Source: Acidobacteriota bacterium
Lineage (GTDB): Bacteria; Acidobacteriota; UBA6911
Length of the DNA: 51,951 bases
Reading direction: 5' to 3'
Assembly (NCBI GenBank): GCA_031271905.1
Contig: JAISUT010000019.1
Location: forward strand, 1 to 51,951
The position numbers were made by a program, and so were the translations under genes. Position 1 is the stretch's first letter; the number at the start of each line of letters is the position of its first letter. Positions 33,118 to 41,843 of the stretch are shown in pieces. The notes beneath the pieces were generated by a model. It saw only the letters and a list, made by a program, of their open reading frames with translations. It made no database searches and was not told the DNA's origin.

Positions 33118-34044
33118 ATGAGATCAGGGAATAGGAAATTCGGACAAGTCGCCGCCCGTGCCGCGATGGCGTTGTTTTTGATGTCGGGCGCGGCGGCGGC
33201 CGCCCATGCGCAGAACCTCGGCTGGGACGGCAACACCGGGGTGCTCGGCACGCCCCTGGCGTACACCGCCCCCTCGCCGTCCAAAGGGCTGGGGCTGCCC
33301 GTGGTCGGCTACCATTTCCTCGACGGCGGCGACGTGCTGGGGGATTTCTACAACGCCTCGGTGACCGTGGGCGCCTTCTCCCGCGCCGAGTTCGGCTACA
33401 CCCGCTCGCTGCACAGCACGAGCGGCGATTCCACCCTCGGCCCCCTGTGGGACAACGACGGCTTCAACATCTTCCACGGCAAGGTGAACATCGTCCCGGA
33501 AAACCTCGGCGGCAAGGCGTGGGTCCCCGCCGTCTCCACGGGCTTCGTCGCCCGCACCCAGGTGAAGAACGTCGTCGGGACGCTCTTGAACCCGGCCGAC
33601 CCGGAGAACAGGACTAACGCCGACTTCTACGCCGTCGCCACCAAGACGGTCACGCAGACCGGCATCCCGCTGATCCTCAGCGGCGGCGTGCGCGGCACCA
33701 ACGCCCAGATTTGGGGCCTGGGCGGCAACGCCCCCGAGTGGGAGGCGCTCGCCTTCGGCGTGGTCGGCTTCGCACTGCCGCTGCCGAACAAAGGCTCGGT
33801 GGTCTTGGCCGTGGAGCTGGCGCAACAGCCCAAGCATCCCGAGGGCCTGGAATACGCCAACGTCCCCACCACTGTGACCTACGCCGCGCGCATCACCCCG
33901 CCGGGCGCCGGCAAGCTCAACATCGATTTCGGGATGGCGCAGATCGCGGGCAAGGTCTTCGGCGGCGTCCCCGGCGTGCCCGGCACGGAAATCGACCTGA
34001 AGGCGCGCACCCGCTTCGGGATGCAGATGTCCTACGGGTTCTAG
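33118..34044 (+). CDS. Outer-membrane beta-barrel protein (DUF3034-like)
   Basis: 308 residues from the ATG at 33118 (GGAGG upstream); the in-frame ATG at 33043 lacks one. The signal peptide (VAARAAMALFLMSGAAAAAHAQ) is followed by a barrel with many Gly/aromatic strands: SVTVGAFSRAEFGYTRSLHS, AWVPAVSTGFVARTQVKN, VTQTGIPLILSGGVRGTNAQ and a C-terminal RFGMQMSYGF ending in Phe, the outer-membrane sorting signal. It resembles DUF3034 proteins. Function unknown, perhaps a porin. Its leader holds CGGTCGTAAGTGACCG near 33034, a 5-bp inverted repeat. Confidence 0.65.
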   Translation: MRSGNRKFGQVAARAAMALFLMSGAAAAAHAQNLGWDGNTGVLGTPLAYTAPSPSKGLGLPVVGYHFLDGGDVLGDFYNASVTVGAFSRAEFGYTRSLHSTSGDSTLGPLWDNDGFNIFHGKVNIVPENLGGKAWVPAVSTGFVARTQVKNVVGTLLNPADPENRTNADFYAVATKTVTQTGIPLILSGGVRGTNAQIWGLGGNAPEWEALAFGVVGFALPLPNKGSVVLAVELAQQPKHPEGLEYANVPTTVTYAARITPPGAGKLNIDFGMAQIAGKVFGGVPGVPGTEIDLKARTRFGMQMSYGF

Positions 34045-34094
34045 CCCGCCTGCCGCCGCGAAACGCCACCGGCTCCACCGGCTTAATTTTCCGC

Positions 34095-34123
34095 TTGTCC
34101 CCGGCGTTGAAAATGCTTATAAA
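34095..34123 (+). promoter_or_regulatory. Promoter of the MBL-fold protein gene
   Basis: TTGTCC (34095-34100), 17 bases, TATAAA (34118-34123). The -10 matches five of six. The start would be near 34130, upstream of a terminator-like hairpin. Confidence 0.5.
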
Positions 34124-34148
34124 TGTCGTTCGCCGATTTTCAGCACTG

Positions 34149-34185
34149 GGGACGGGCCGGTGCGGCCCGTCCCTGAAATTTTTTC
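34149..34185 (+). terminator. Terminator-like hairpin in the leader of the MBL-fold gene (possible attenuator)
   Basis: GGGACGGGCC (34149-34158) and GGCCCGTCCC (34164-34173) form a perfect 10-bp stem with a 5-base loop, followed by TGAAATTTTTTC. It ends 6 bp before the GGAGAG ribosome site of the gene starting at 34202. It may terminate the preceding gene, or attenuate this one. Confidence 0.8.
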
Positions 34186-34201
34186 AAACCGGAGAGATTC
34201 C

Positions 34202-35056
34202 ATGGAAATCAGATATACCGCCAGCGGTCAGAACTCATTGTCAACCAAGGTGTTTTTCAGCGACGAGACCGGCTTTTCCGTAGCCTCCGTCATCGTCATG
34301 GGCCAGAAGGACTGCGTCCTCCTGGACGCGCAGTGGACGCTCTCGAACGCCCACCGCGTGATCTCGGAGATCATCGACACGGGCAAGAACCTGACGACGA
34401 TCTTCTGTTCGCACGCCCACCCGGACCACTACTTCGGCGCAGGGGTCATCGCCCAGGCGTTCCCCAAGGCCAAGGTGGTCGCCATCCCGTCCGAGGCCGA
34501 GCTGATGAACACGCAGTTCTTCGGCAAGCTCGAGCATTGGGAGGGGATCATCGGCGCGCACAACGTCTGTCGCGTGGAGGCGAAGGTCGAGTCGCTGCCT
34601 GAGAACAGCTTCGAGCTGGAAGGGCAGAAGCTCGAGGTCATGACCAAGGTCATGGGCGACATGCGCTACAACACCATGGTCTGGATCCCCTCGATCAAGA
34701 CGCTGTACGCCAGCGACGTGCTGTTCAACCAGTCGCACCCCTTCACCTGCGAATGCACCAAGGAAGAGCGCGCGCAGTGGATCAAGGACGTGGACAAGAT
34801 CGAGACGCTGGGCGCGGAGGTGATCATCCCCGGCCATCAGAAGCCCGGCATGCAGTTCGACAAGAGCTCCCTGGACTTCACCCGGGAATACATCCGCGCC
34901 ACCGAGGAAGTGCTGGCGCAGACCGAGACCGAGGCGGAGTTCTTCCTCGCCATGTTCAAGAAGTTCCCCGGCGCGAACATCAACGGCCTGAGCAACGGCA
35001 TGAACGCCGCAGTGTTCAAGGGCGGCCTGGACTGGAACTGGCGCAACATCGAGTAG
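34202..35056 (+). CDS. Metallo-beta-lactamase-fold hydrolase
   Basis: 284 residues, cytoplasmic. The zinc motif HAHPDH is at residues 71-76 (H71, H73, D75, H76). Later metal ligands fit GDMRYNTMVWIPS and VIIPGHQKPGMQFDKSS. The C-terminal half is helical (EYIRATEEVLAQTETEAEF). It belongs to the broad hydrolase group including quorum-quenching lactonases and glyoxalase II-like enzymes; the substrate is not evident. The ATG at 34202 is preceded by GGAGAG. It is convergent with the amidohydrolase gene. Confidence 0.85.
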   Translation: MEIRYTASGQNSLSTKVFFSDETGFSVASVIVMGQKDCVLLDAQWTLSNAHRVISEIIDTGKNLTTIFCSHAHPDHYFGAGVIAQAFPKAKVVAIPSEAELMNTQFFGKLEHWEGIIGAHNVCRVEAKVESLPENSFELEGQKLEVMTKVMGDMRYNTMVWIPSIKTLYASDVLFNQSHPFTCECTKEERAQWIKDVDKIETLGAEVIIPGHQKPGMQFDKSSLDFTREYIRATEEVLAQTETEAEFFLAMFKKFPGANINGLSNGMNAAVFKGGLDWNWRNIE

Positions 35057-35072
35057 GGGCGGGCAGGTGTTC

Positions 35073-35104
35073 AGGCGGCGCAGACGGATGCGCCTGCGCC
35101 GCCT
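35073..35104. terminator. Bidirectional hairpin between convergent genes
   Basis: AGGCGGCGCAG (35073-35083) pairs with CTGCGCCGCCT (35094-35104), 11 bp. It lies between the MBL-fold stop and the stop codon of the convergent amidohydrolase, reaching into the latter. No T-run. Confidence 0.55.
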
Positions 35105-35900
35105 AACGCAGACCCATCAGCCCGGCGGCATTCCCCCACAACATCGCTTCGCGGTCGCGTTCCGAGAACGGCTGGCGCAGGAACGCCGCCAAGACCTCGG
35201 CGGGCGACTGCCACGGCGCGTCGCTGCCGAACAGTATCCGCTCCGCGCCGTGCTTGCCGACGAAACGGACGATCTGCTCGTCCGGCATCCAGAAGAACGT
35301 GTGCGACAGGTCTAGGTATACGTCCTTTCCAGCCAGCAGCTCCTCCGCCTCGTCCCACATCTGGAAGCCGCCCAGGTGCGCGGCGACGACCGTCAGCCCG
35401 GGATGGTCGCCCAGCAGGCGGGCGATGGTCGCGGGACTGGTCCTGTAGGGCGGCTGGAAGACCCGCTCCCCCCCGGCGTGCAAGAACACGAAGAGTCCGA
35501 GCCGTTCGCACTCGTCCCACACCGGGGCGACGCGCGGGTCGTCCAGCGAGAACGCCTGGTATTCGGGATGGAGCTTTATGCCCCGGAAACCGGCGCGGGC
35601 GATGCCGGAGAGCGTCCGCCCCATGTCCGGGTCGTCCGGGTGGACTGTCGCCAGGCTGTAGACGCCCTCGGCGGCGGCGTTCACCTGCGCCGCCCATTCG
35701 TTGATGGACGCGGCCTGCTCCGGCTTGGTGGCGACCGGGAGGTTCAGGGACGCGGAAATGCCGGAGCGTCCCATGTCCTCGCGCGCGCCGCGCACCGAGC
35801 CGTCGAATGCGGGGGGATTGCCGAAGCGCGCGGAGAGGTGCGCCACGGCCTTCGCCGCCAAGGCGTCGGGATAGAGATGCACGTGAAAGTCGAAAATCAT
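35103..35900 (-). CDS. Amidohydrolase-2 family metal-dependent hydrolase
   Basis: 265 residues from the ATG at 35900. The start MIFDFHVHLYPDALAAKAV carries the HxH metal ligands at the first strand of a TIM barrel. GIKLHPEYQAF, VVAAHLGGFQMW and ILFGSDAPWQSPAEV follow, the typical later ligand positions (His and Asp). These enzymes decarboxylate or hydrolyse aromatic acids and lactones; the substrate is unknown. An upstream TTGACA promoter (35943-35948) drives it. Confidence 0.8.
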   Translation of the reverse strand: MIFDFHVHLYPDALAAKAVAHLSARFGNPPAFDGSVRGAREDMGRSGISASLNLPVATKPEQAASINEWAAQVNAAAEGVYSLATVHPDDPDMGRTLSGIARAGFRGIKLHPEYQAFSLDDPRVAPVWDECERLGLFVFLHAGGERVFQPPYRTSPATIARLLGDHPGLTVVAAHLGGFQMWDEAEELLAGKDVYLDLSHTFFWMPDEQIVRFVGKHGAERILFGSDAPWQSPAEVLAAFLRQPFSERDREAMLWGNAAGLMGLR

Positions 35901-35919
35901 ACGCCCGTGAAAATTCGTT

Positions 35920-35948
35920 AATTTACGCAATCGGACGTGCGATGTCAA
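35920..35948 (-). promoter_or_regulatory. Sigma-70-type promoter of the amidohydrolase gene
   Basis: Perfect TTGACA (35943-35948), 17-base spacer, TAAATT (35920-35925) on the minus strand; leader of about 13 nt. Confidence 0.6.
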
Positions 35949-36128
35949 CGAGACGGGGCGGTCGGGGTGTCGCGCGCACTGGCGGAAATCGGGTCTCCAA
36001 TGGGAGGGCGAAACCGACCCCGGCCCGCAGGTTGCGGCACCGACTGGCGGCCCGCCACCTCCGAACCGGGGTGGTCTCTCGAATAGCCACCCACCATATC
36101 GGCAACCGGGGCGGGAAAGAATAGGGGG

Positions 36129-37175
36129 TTATCGCGAATCCCCCGTTTTTTTTTCGCCGCCGCCTGCAGTCAGCCGCGCCAACGCCTTTTCCAACTCCCG
36201 CACCCGCCGACCGAGTTCGGGGAGCTTGGCGAAGGCGACGGTCGAGCGCAACCACTCAGAGTTCTTGAAGGCGGGGGAGCCCGAGACGACCGCCCCTGCG
36301 GGCACGTCGTGCGAGGTGCCGCTCTGCGCCGTGATGACCGCGCCGTCGCCCACCTCGATATGCCCGGCGAAACCCACCTGCCCGCCGACCCAGACGTTGC
36401 GCCCGAGGCGCGTACTCCCGGCAAGCCCCGACTGCGCCGCCAGCACCGAATGCGCCCCGACCTCCGCGCCGTGCCCGACCTGCACCAGGTTGTCGAGCTT
36501 CGCCCCCTTGCGGATGACCGTGTCGCCCACGGCGGCGCGGTCGATGGTCGTGCCCGCGCCTATCTCCACGTCGTCCTCGATGACGACCGCGCCGGTCTGG
36601 CGGATCTTGTAGAAGGTCCCGTCCTTGAGCGGGGCGAAGCCGAAGCCGTCCCCGCCGACGACCACGCCGTTTTGCAAGACCACCCGGTCGCCGAGCCGGC
36701 AACCTTCGCGCACCGACGCCAGCGCGTGCAGCTCGCACCCGGCGCCGACGACGACATCGGGATAGAGCACCACGTGGGGGTGGAGGATCGTCCCCGCGCC
36801 GACGCGGCAGTTCTCGCCGATGACGGCATAGGCGCCGACATGCACCCCCTCGCCCAGCACCGCCCCTGCGCCGACGACCGCCGTCGGGTGGACGCCCGGC
36901 TCAGGCCTCGGACGGGGGGAGAACAGCTCCAGCGCCCGCGCGAAGGCGAAGTAGGGGTCGTCCGTCCGCAGGCTGGGCGTCTCGACGTCGGGGATGTCCT
37001 CGCCCAGGATGATGGCGGAGGCGCGGGTGGTCTTGATGCGGCTGACATATTTGCGGTTGGAGACGAAGGTCAGGTCGCCGTCGCCCGCCTGGTCGATGCC
37101 CGCCACCCGCACGACGTCCACGTCGCGCCCGACCATCCGGCATCCCAGCTTTTTCGCGACCTCCGACAGTTTCAT
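36129..37175 (-). CDS. lpxD: UDP-3-O-acylglucosamine N-acyltransferase LpxD
   Basis: 348 residues from the ATG at 37175 (GAGGGGTGGGG upstream). An N-terminal LpxD domain (MKLSEVAKKLGCRMVGRDVD, LTFVSNRKYVSRIKTTRASA) precedes many hexapeptide repeats (VGAGAVLGEGVHVGAYAVIG, VVIEDDVEIGAGTTIDRAAV). The catalytic histidine lies in LVQVGHGAEVGAHSVLAAQ. It adds the second acyl chain in lipid A synthesis in the cytoplasm. The C-terminus has a helical tail. It follows a dehydrogenase by 11 bp, unlike the usual lpxD-fabZ-lpxA order. Confidence 0.95.
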   Translation of the reverse strand: MKLSEVAKKLGCRMVGRDVDVVRVAGIDQAGDGDLTFVSNRKYVSRIKTTRASAIILGEDIPDVETPSLRTDDPYFAFARALELFSPRPRPEPGVHPTAVVGAGAVLGEGVHVGAYAVIGENCRVGAGTILHPHVVLYPDVVVGAGCELHALASVREGCRLGDRVVLQNGVVVGGDGFGFAPLKDGTFYKIRQTGAVVIEDDVEIGAGTTIDRAAVGDTVIRKGAKLDNLVQVGHGAEVGAHSVLAAQSGLAGSTRLGRNVWVGGQVGFAGHIEVGDGAVITAQSGTSHDVPAGAVVSGSPAFKNSEWLRSTVAFAKLPELGRRVRELEKALARLTAGGGEKKTGDSR

Positions 37176-37186
37176 AACCCCACCCC

Positions 37187-38161
37187 TCAGACGCCGACCA
37201 GGTTTTGCGGCCTTCCGGCGAGGAACGCCGCCAAGTTCTCCTCCAGCACGCGCAGCAGGCGCGTCCGCGCCTCGCGCGTCGCCCAGGCGATGTGCGGCGT
37301 GATGACGCAGTTCGGCGCCTTCAACAACGGGTTGTCCGGGCGCGGCGGCTCGGTGGAGAGCACATCCAGGCCCGCCCCTCCCAAGCGCCCGTCCGCCAAG
37401 GCGTCGGCGACGTCTCGCTCGTCGATCACCCCTCCGCGCGCGGTGTTGACCAGAAGCGCGCCCGGCTTCATCAGGGCGATGGCATCGCGGTCGATCAGCC
37501 CCGTCGTCTCGGGGAACAGCGGGCAGTGCAGGCTCACCACGTCCGAACCCGAGAGGACGCCCTCCAGCGAGGTCAACCGCACGGCGCCGGCAGAGGCGTC
37601 TCCGCCGGGCTGCGCGCCGGGCTGCGGACGGCGGCAGGCGAGCACCTCCATGCCGAACGCCCCGGCGATCTTCGCCACCTCGCGGCCGATGCTGCCGAAG
37701 CCGACCACCCCCATCGTCTTGCCGGCAAGCTCCACCAAGGGGTGCTTCCAGTAGCAGAAGTCGCGCGAGCGCTCCCATTCGCCGGCGCGGACCGAGGCGC
37801 CGTGCGCCGCGACGTGGCTGGTCAGCTCCAACAGCAACGCGAAGACGAGCTGCGCCACGCTGGGGGTGGAATAGGCGGGGATGTTGGCGACGGCGACGCC
37901 GTGGCGCCGCGCCGCATCGAGATCGACGGCGTCGTACCCGGTGGAGAGCAGGCCGATGTAACGCAACTTGGGCAACCGGTCGAGCTGCGCCGCCCCCAGC
38001 ACGGTCTTGTTGCTGATGACGACCTCGGCGTCACGCGCGCGCTCGACGGTCAGCTCCGCCGGCGTGTGGTCGTAGACGGTCAGCGCGCCATGCTTGCGCA
38101 AGGCGTCCCAGGACAGGTCGCCGGGGTTGCTGGTGTAGCCGTCCAGGATGACGATGTCCAT
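37187..38161 (-). CDS. D-2-hydroxyacid dehydrogenase (glycerate dehydrogenase-like)
   Basis: 324 residues. The NAD-binding motif GFGSIGREVAKIAGAFGMEV, an arginine in NTARGGVIDERDVADALADG and the catalytic His in ITPHIAWATREAR are present. N-terminal catalytic-domain segments such as VISNKTVLGAAQLDRLPKLR and LLSTGYDAVDLDAARRHGVA are typical of hydroxypyruvate/glycerate dehydrogenases. It lies between the hybrid kinase (3 bp gap) and lpxD (11 bp gap), so all three are co-transcribed. Confidence 0.9.
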   Translation of the reverse strand: MDIVILDGYTSNPGDLSWDALRKHGALTVYDHTPAELTVERARDAEVVISNKTVLGAAQLDRLPKLRYIGLLSTGYDAVDLDAARRHGVAVANIPAYSTPSVAQLVFALLLELTSHVAAHGASVRAGEWERSRDFCYWKHPLVELAGKTMGVVGFGSIGREVAKIAGAFGMEVLACRRPQPGAQPGGDASAGAVRLTSLEGVLSGSDVVSLHCPLFPETTGLIDRDAIALMKPGALLVNTARGGVIDERDVADALADGRLGGAGLDVLSTEPPRPDNPLLKAPNCVITPHIAWATREARTRLLRVLEENLAAFLAGRPQNLVGV

Positions 38162-38164
38162 GGT

Positions 38165-40663
38165 TCAACCTTCGTCCAGTTCCAGCCCCTGCAAGACCAT
38201 CTCCTTCACCTCCTCGATCTTGAAGGGTTTGGCGAGGTAGCGGATCTGGTTGTCCTCGAAAAAGGAGTGGGTTTCGGGGTTCACGACATCCCCGGTCATG
38301 AAGATGATCTTGCCCGCCAGGGACGGGCGGTTCTCGCGCACCCAGTTGAACAAGTCCCTGCCGCTCATCCGCGGCATCTTGTAGTCGGTGAGCACCAGGT
38401 CGTAGCGGTTCTCCTGTATCTTCTCCATCGCCGCCTGGCTGTTGTTCGCCGTGTCGATGTTGATCGACAGGGAGCGGAACACCTCCGTCAGGAAGTCGAG
38501 GATGTAGCGCTCGTCGTCCACCGCCAAGATGCGCTTGCCGTTCTCCCTTCCGGTGAGCGCGTGGTCTTCGGGCGAGGCGTCCGGCGCCTGGCCGTCGTCC
38601 TCGTCAGGGGCGTGGACGATGGGGATCTCGATGAAGAAATGAGCCCCCTTCCCCGGGTTGCTCTTGACGTAGATGTCGCCGCCGTGCTCCTTGATCATCC
38701 CATAGGAGAGGCTGAGCCCCAACCCGGTCCCCTTGCCGACCTCCTTGGTGGTGAAGAAGGGGTCGAATATGCGCATCTGCTGTTTCTCGGAGATGCCCGG
38801 GCCGTCGTCGATGATCTCCACGGTGATGGTCTTCGCCTGGGCGTCCGCCCCCGTGCGGATGGTCAGGTGCCCCTTCCCGTGCGCCTCCAGCATCGCCTGC
38901 TCCGCGTTGGTGATCACGTTCAGGAACACCTGCTGGAGCTGTTGCGCGTCGGCGATCGTCGGCGGGATCGTTCGATCCAGCTCCGGGGTCACCTCGATGT
39001 TGTTGACCATGAGGTCGTAGCCGCGCAACTCCACGGTCTTTTCCAAGATGTCGTTGATGTCCGAGAGCGTCCGCTCCGGCTTCTGCTTGCGCGCGAAGGA
39101 AAGGAGGTTCTGCACGATCTTCCGGCAACGCAACGCCAGGTCGTTGATCTTCGCGAGGCTCTCCTTGGCGCGGTCGTCCAAATCCCGGCGCAGTTGCAAC
39201 AACTGCGAATAGCCCATCACGCCCGTCAGGGGGTTGTTCAGCTCGTGGGCGATGCCGGAGATCAGCTCGCCGATGGCGGAGAGCTTCTCGGACTGGATCA
39301 ACTGCTGTTGCAGGAGCTTTTCGTTGCTGATGTCGCTGGCGACGTGGATGGAGCCGGCGATCTGGTTGTTCTTGTCGTACCAGGGGCTGATGGATATCTG
39401 GAACACCCCGTCCATGTGGGGGATGGCGACCTCCTCCATGACGACCGCCCCCGGCTCGAACGGCTGACGGTGGCGGCAGCAACGCTCCGCGCCCCCCGCC
39501 GGGCCGTAGACCTCGGAGCAGTAGCGCCCCACCACCTTTTGCGGGATCGTCTTCAGGCGCTTTGCCAGCGCGACGTTGGCGCGGATGATCTTGCCGGAGG
39601 TGTCATGCACCGAGACGCAGTCCTGCATGGCGTCGAACGTCGTCTCCCACGACTTCTGGCTGCGGGAGACCACTTGGAACAACCGGGCGTTCTCCAGCAC
39701 GATCGCCGCCTGGTGCGCCAGCATCTCCGCCCGCATGACCTCGTCGTCGGTGAACTGCCCCCCCTCCGTCTCGTCGTTGCAGATCAACACGCCGGTGGCC
39801 TGCTCCTGGGTCAGCAACGGCGCGATGATGGCGGCGCGCCACTTCATCACGTCCAGCACGCAGCCGTTGCCTTCCCCGCAACTGGTCTGGCGCAAGTCCT
39901 CGACGGCGATGCCGCGCCGCTCCCGGAACGACGCCATGACCGTGGGGGCGTTGGAGAGCTTGATCCTGACCCCGCTTATCTCCTGGACGCTCTTCTGCGT
40001 GGACGCCGCGCCGACCAGGTGCTCCCGCGACTCGTCCAGGAGGAACAGGTGGCAGTGGTTGCTCTTGGCAAGGCGCTTCCCCTCGGCGACGATGCGTTGG
40101 ATGAGGTCGTCGAGGTTGAACCCCTGCGTCGTGATCTTGTTCACCTCCTGCAACGCCACCAGGTCTTCCGCGAGCTTGCCCGACTGCTGGCGCAACCCGG
40201 CGTTGACGATGACGACGCCCAGGACGTCCAGGCACGCGGCGGGGATGGCGCGCGCCCGCGCGGACGCCCGCCCCCTCCACCCCAGCCCGACGTATCCGAC
40301 GGCGTGCCCCTCGGCGTTCACGGGATGGAGGACGAAGGATTGCAGCCCGTCCTTGCGCAACGCCTCGGTGATGGCGCCGGGCTTCCACTCCTCGGCGCAT
40401 TCCGGGATGCGCAGGCTCGTCTCCGGGACGTTCCTGAGCAGGGAGGCGGACTCCTTGCCGAAGCCTTGCGACAGGAAGCGGCGCGATTTCTCCTGCACGG
40501 CGTTCAGGCGGACAAACCCCGCGTCGCAGACGCACAGATCCAGGAACACGTCGAGCGCACCCGAGAGGACCGCCTTCAAATCCTGGGAGCCGCCAGCAAG
40601 CGCCGCTATCTTGCCGACCGCTCCCGCCGCAGCCGATTCCATTGCCGATCCGTCAGCGTCCAT
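38165..40663 (-). CDS. Hybrid sensor histidine kinase: GAF-GAF-PAS-HisKA-HATPase-REC
   Basis: 832 residues from the ATG at 40663; no transmembrane helices, so it is cytoplasmic. Two GAF-like domains (about 15-330) are followed by a PAS domain (about 340-455, WETTFDAMQDCVSVHDTSGK). The HisKA box SEKLSAIGELISGIAHELNN has its histidine near residue 473, and the ATPase has DDGPGIS and GKGTGLGLSLSYGMIKEHGG. A C-terminal receiver domain starts near 710 with the phosphoacceptor Asp near 758 in LVLTDYKMPRMSGRDLF and KP at its end. The PAS contains CCRH, an unusual Cys pair that might sense redox or metal. Its partner output is unknown. Confidence 0.92.
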   Translation of the reverse strand: MDADGSAMESAAAGAVGKIAALAGGSQDLKAVLSGALDVFLDLCVCDAGFVRLNAVQEKSRRFLSQGFGKESASLLRNVPETSLRIPECAEEWKPGAITEALRKDGLQSFVLHPVNAEGHAVGYVGLGWRGRASARARAIPAACLDVLGVVIVNAGLRQQSGKLAEDLVALQEVNKITTQGFNLDDLIQRIVAEGKRLAKSNHCHLFLLDESREHLVGAASTQKSVQEISGVRIKLSNAPTVMASFRERRGIAVEDLRQTSCGEGNGCVLDVMKWRAAIIAPLLTQEQATGVLICNDETEGGQFTDDEVMRAEMLAHQAAIVLENARLFQVVSRSQKSWETTFDAMQDCVSVHDTSGKIIRANVALAKRLKTIPQKVVGRYCSEVYGPAGGAERCCRHRQPFEPGAVVMEEVAIPHMDGVFQISISPWYDKNNQIAGSIHVASDISNEKLLQQQLIQSEKLSAIGELISGIAHELNNPLTGVMGYSQLLQLRRDLDDRAKESLAKINDLALRCRKIVQNLLSFARKQKPERTLSDINDILEKTVELRGYDLMVNNIEVTPELDRTIPPTIADAQQLQQVFLNVITNAEQAMLEAHGKGHLTIRTGADAQAKTITVEIIDDGPGISEKQQMRIFDPFFTTKEVGKGTGLGLSLSYGMIKEHGGDIYVKSNPGKGAHFFIEIPIVHAPDEDDGQAPDASPEDHALTGRENGKRILAVDDERYILDFLTEVFRSLSINIDTANNSQAAMEKIQENRYDLVLTDYKMPRMSGRDLFNWVRENRPSLAGKIIFMTGDVVNPETHSFFEDNQIRYLAKPFKIEEVKEMVLQGLELDEG

Positions 40664-40751
40664 TGGATTTCCGAATGTCCCCCCTTTATACAAAATGGGA
40701 ATTAGTATAGAACATGGGTCGCCAATTACCAGAGCGGATTTTCAAGGGCCC

Positions 40752-41843
40752 TCACGGGCCGGGCGCGAAATAGCCGCGCCGATGGCGTATCTTCATGTCG
40801 GTCTTCTTGCCCGTCAGCTCGATCTTGACCGTGCGGAACGCCCCGTCCCGGGCGAGGTTGGACGATATGTAGCCGAGGCTGTACTGGCTGCGCAGGTCGT
40901 TGGCGATCTCCGCCACGATGGCGTGGACGTCCGCGGCCGTCTTCGGGAAGAACACCTTGCCGCCGGTGTCCTCGGAGATGCTCGCCAGCGCGTCGGAATA
41001 TTTCTTCGCCTCGGAGTTGGACCAGCGGCCGAAGATGCCTTTCTTGGGGGCTTCGTCCAGGAAGCCGACGCAGAACACCTGCACGTCCGACTCCTGTATC
41101 TTCGCCAGCAGTTCCTTGAGCCTGTAATAGCTGGTGTCGTCGGCGCCGTCCGTGATGACCACCAACGCCTTCTTGGGCTTGTTCCCCTTCTGCGCCTTCT
41201 CGACGCCCAGGTAGACGGCGTCGTAGAGGTGCGTCTTGCCCGCCACGACGGTGTTCTCCAACGCGTCCTGCAGCTCGTCGTGGTCGCCGGTGTAGTCCTG
41301 CAACAACTCCACATCGTCGTTGAAGCCGACCAGGAAGAACTCGTCGTCGGGGTTGCCCGCCTGGATGAACGCCATCGCCGCCCGGTTCACCTGGCCGATC
41401 TTGCCGTGCATGGAGCCGCTCAAATCGAGGGCGATGCCGATGCTCACGGGCACGTCCTCGCGCGAGAAGGTCTCCAGCCGCTGCTCGACGCCGTCTTCCA
41501 GCACCCGGAAACGGCTTTGCTCCAGACCGGGGACGAAGCGCCCGTCCTTGTCCACGACCGACGCATACAGCGAGACCAGGTCGACCCGGACGCCGACGCG
41601 GAAGCCGGTCAAGGTCTCCACATCCTCCGCCTCGTCCGCGACGGGGGCGTCCCCAGCCTCCCGCCCTTGCGCCCACGCCGCCAGGGCGGCGGCGGCAAGC
41701 AACGCCGCAAGCATGGCGGCGGCGCGGAAAAGGCGGGGGAGGCGCAAGCCCGCACGCGCGCCCGGATGCGGGCGCGCGCCCGGCGTCAAGGGGCGGCGGG
41801 CGCGGCATGTGCAATCATCGGGAGACTCATCTCTTCGGCGCAT
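40752..41843 (-). CDS. VWFA-domain protein of the acidobacterial TIGR03436 type (second of pair)
   Basis: 363 residues from an ATG at 41843 that overlaps the preceding gene's end by 17 bp. The start is preceded by AAGGATATT. A basic stretch of 40 residues leads to a hydrophobic signal (MLAALLAAAALAAWAQG), so an internal start at 41714 is possible. The VWA domain has the MIDAS motif DLSGSM (IALDLSGSMHGKIGQVNRAA), VVITDGADDTSYYRLKELLA and a TIGR03436-like N-terminal strand block VRVDLVSLYASVVDKDGRFV. These proteins are thought to be exported and to bind protein partners in a metal-dependent way. Confidence 0.85.
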   Translation of the reverse strand: MRRRDESPDDCTCRARRPLTPGARPHPGARAGLRLPRLFRAAAMLAALLAAAALAAWAQGREAGDAPVADEAEDVETLTGFRVGVRVDLVSLYASVVDKDGRFVPGLEQSRFRVLEDGVEQRLETFSREDVPVSIGIALDLSGSMHGKIGQVNRAAMAFIQAGNPDDEFFLVGFNDDVELLQDYTGDHDELQDALENTVVAGKTHLYDAVYLGVEKAQKGNKPKKALVVITDGADDTSYYRLKELLAKIQESDVQVFCVGFLDEAPKKGIFGRWSNSEAKKYSDALASISEDTGGKVFFPKTAADVHAIVAEIANDLRSQYSLGYISSNLARDGAFRTVKIELTGKKTDMKIRHRRGYFAPGP

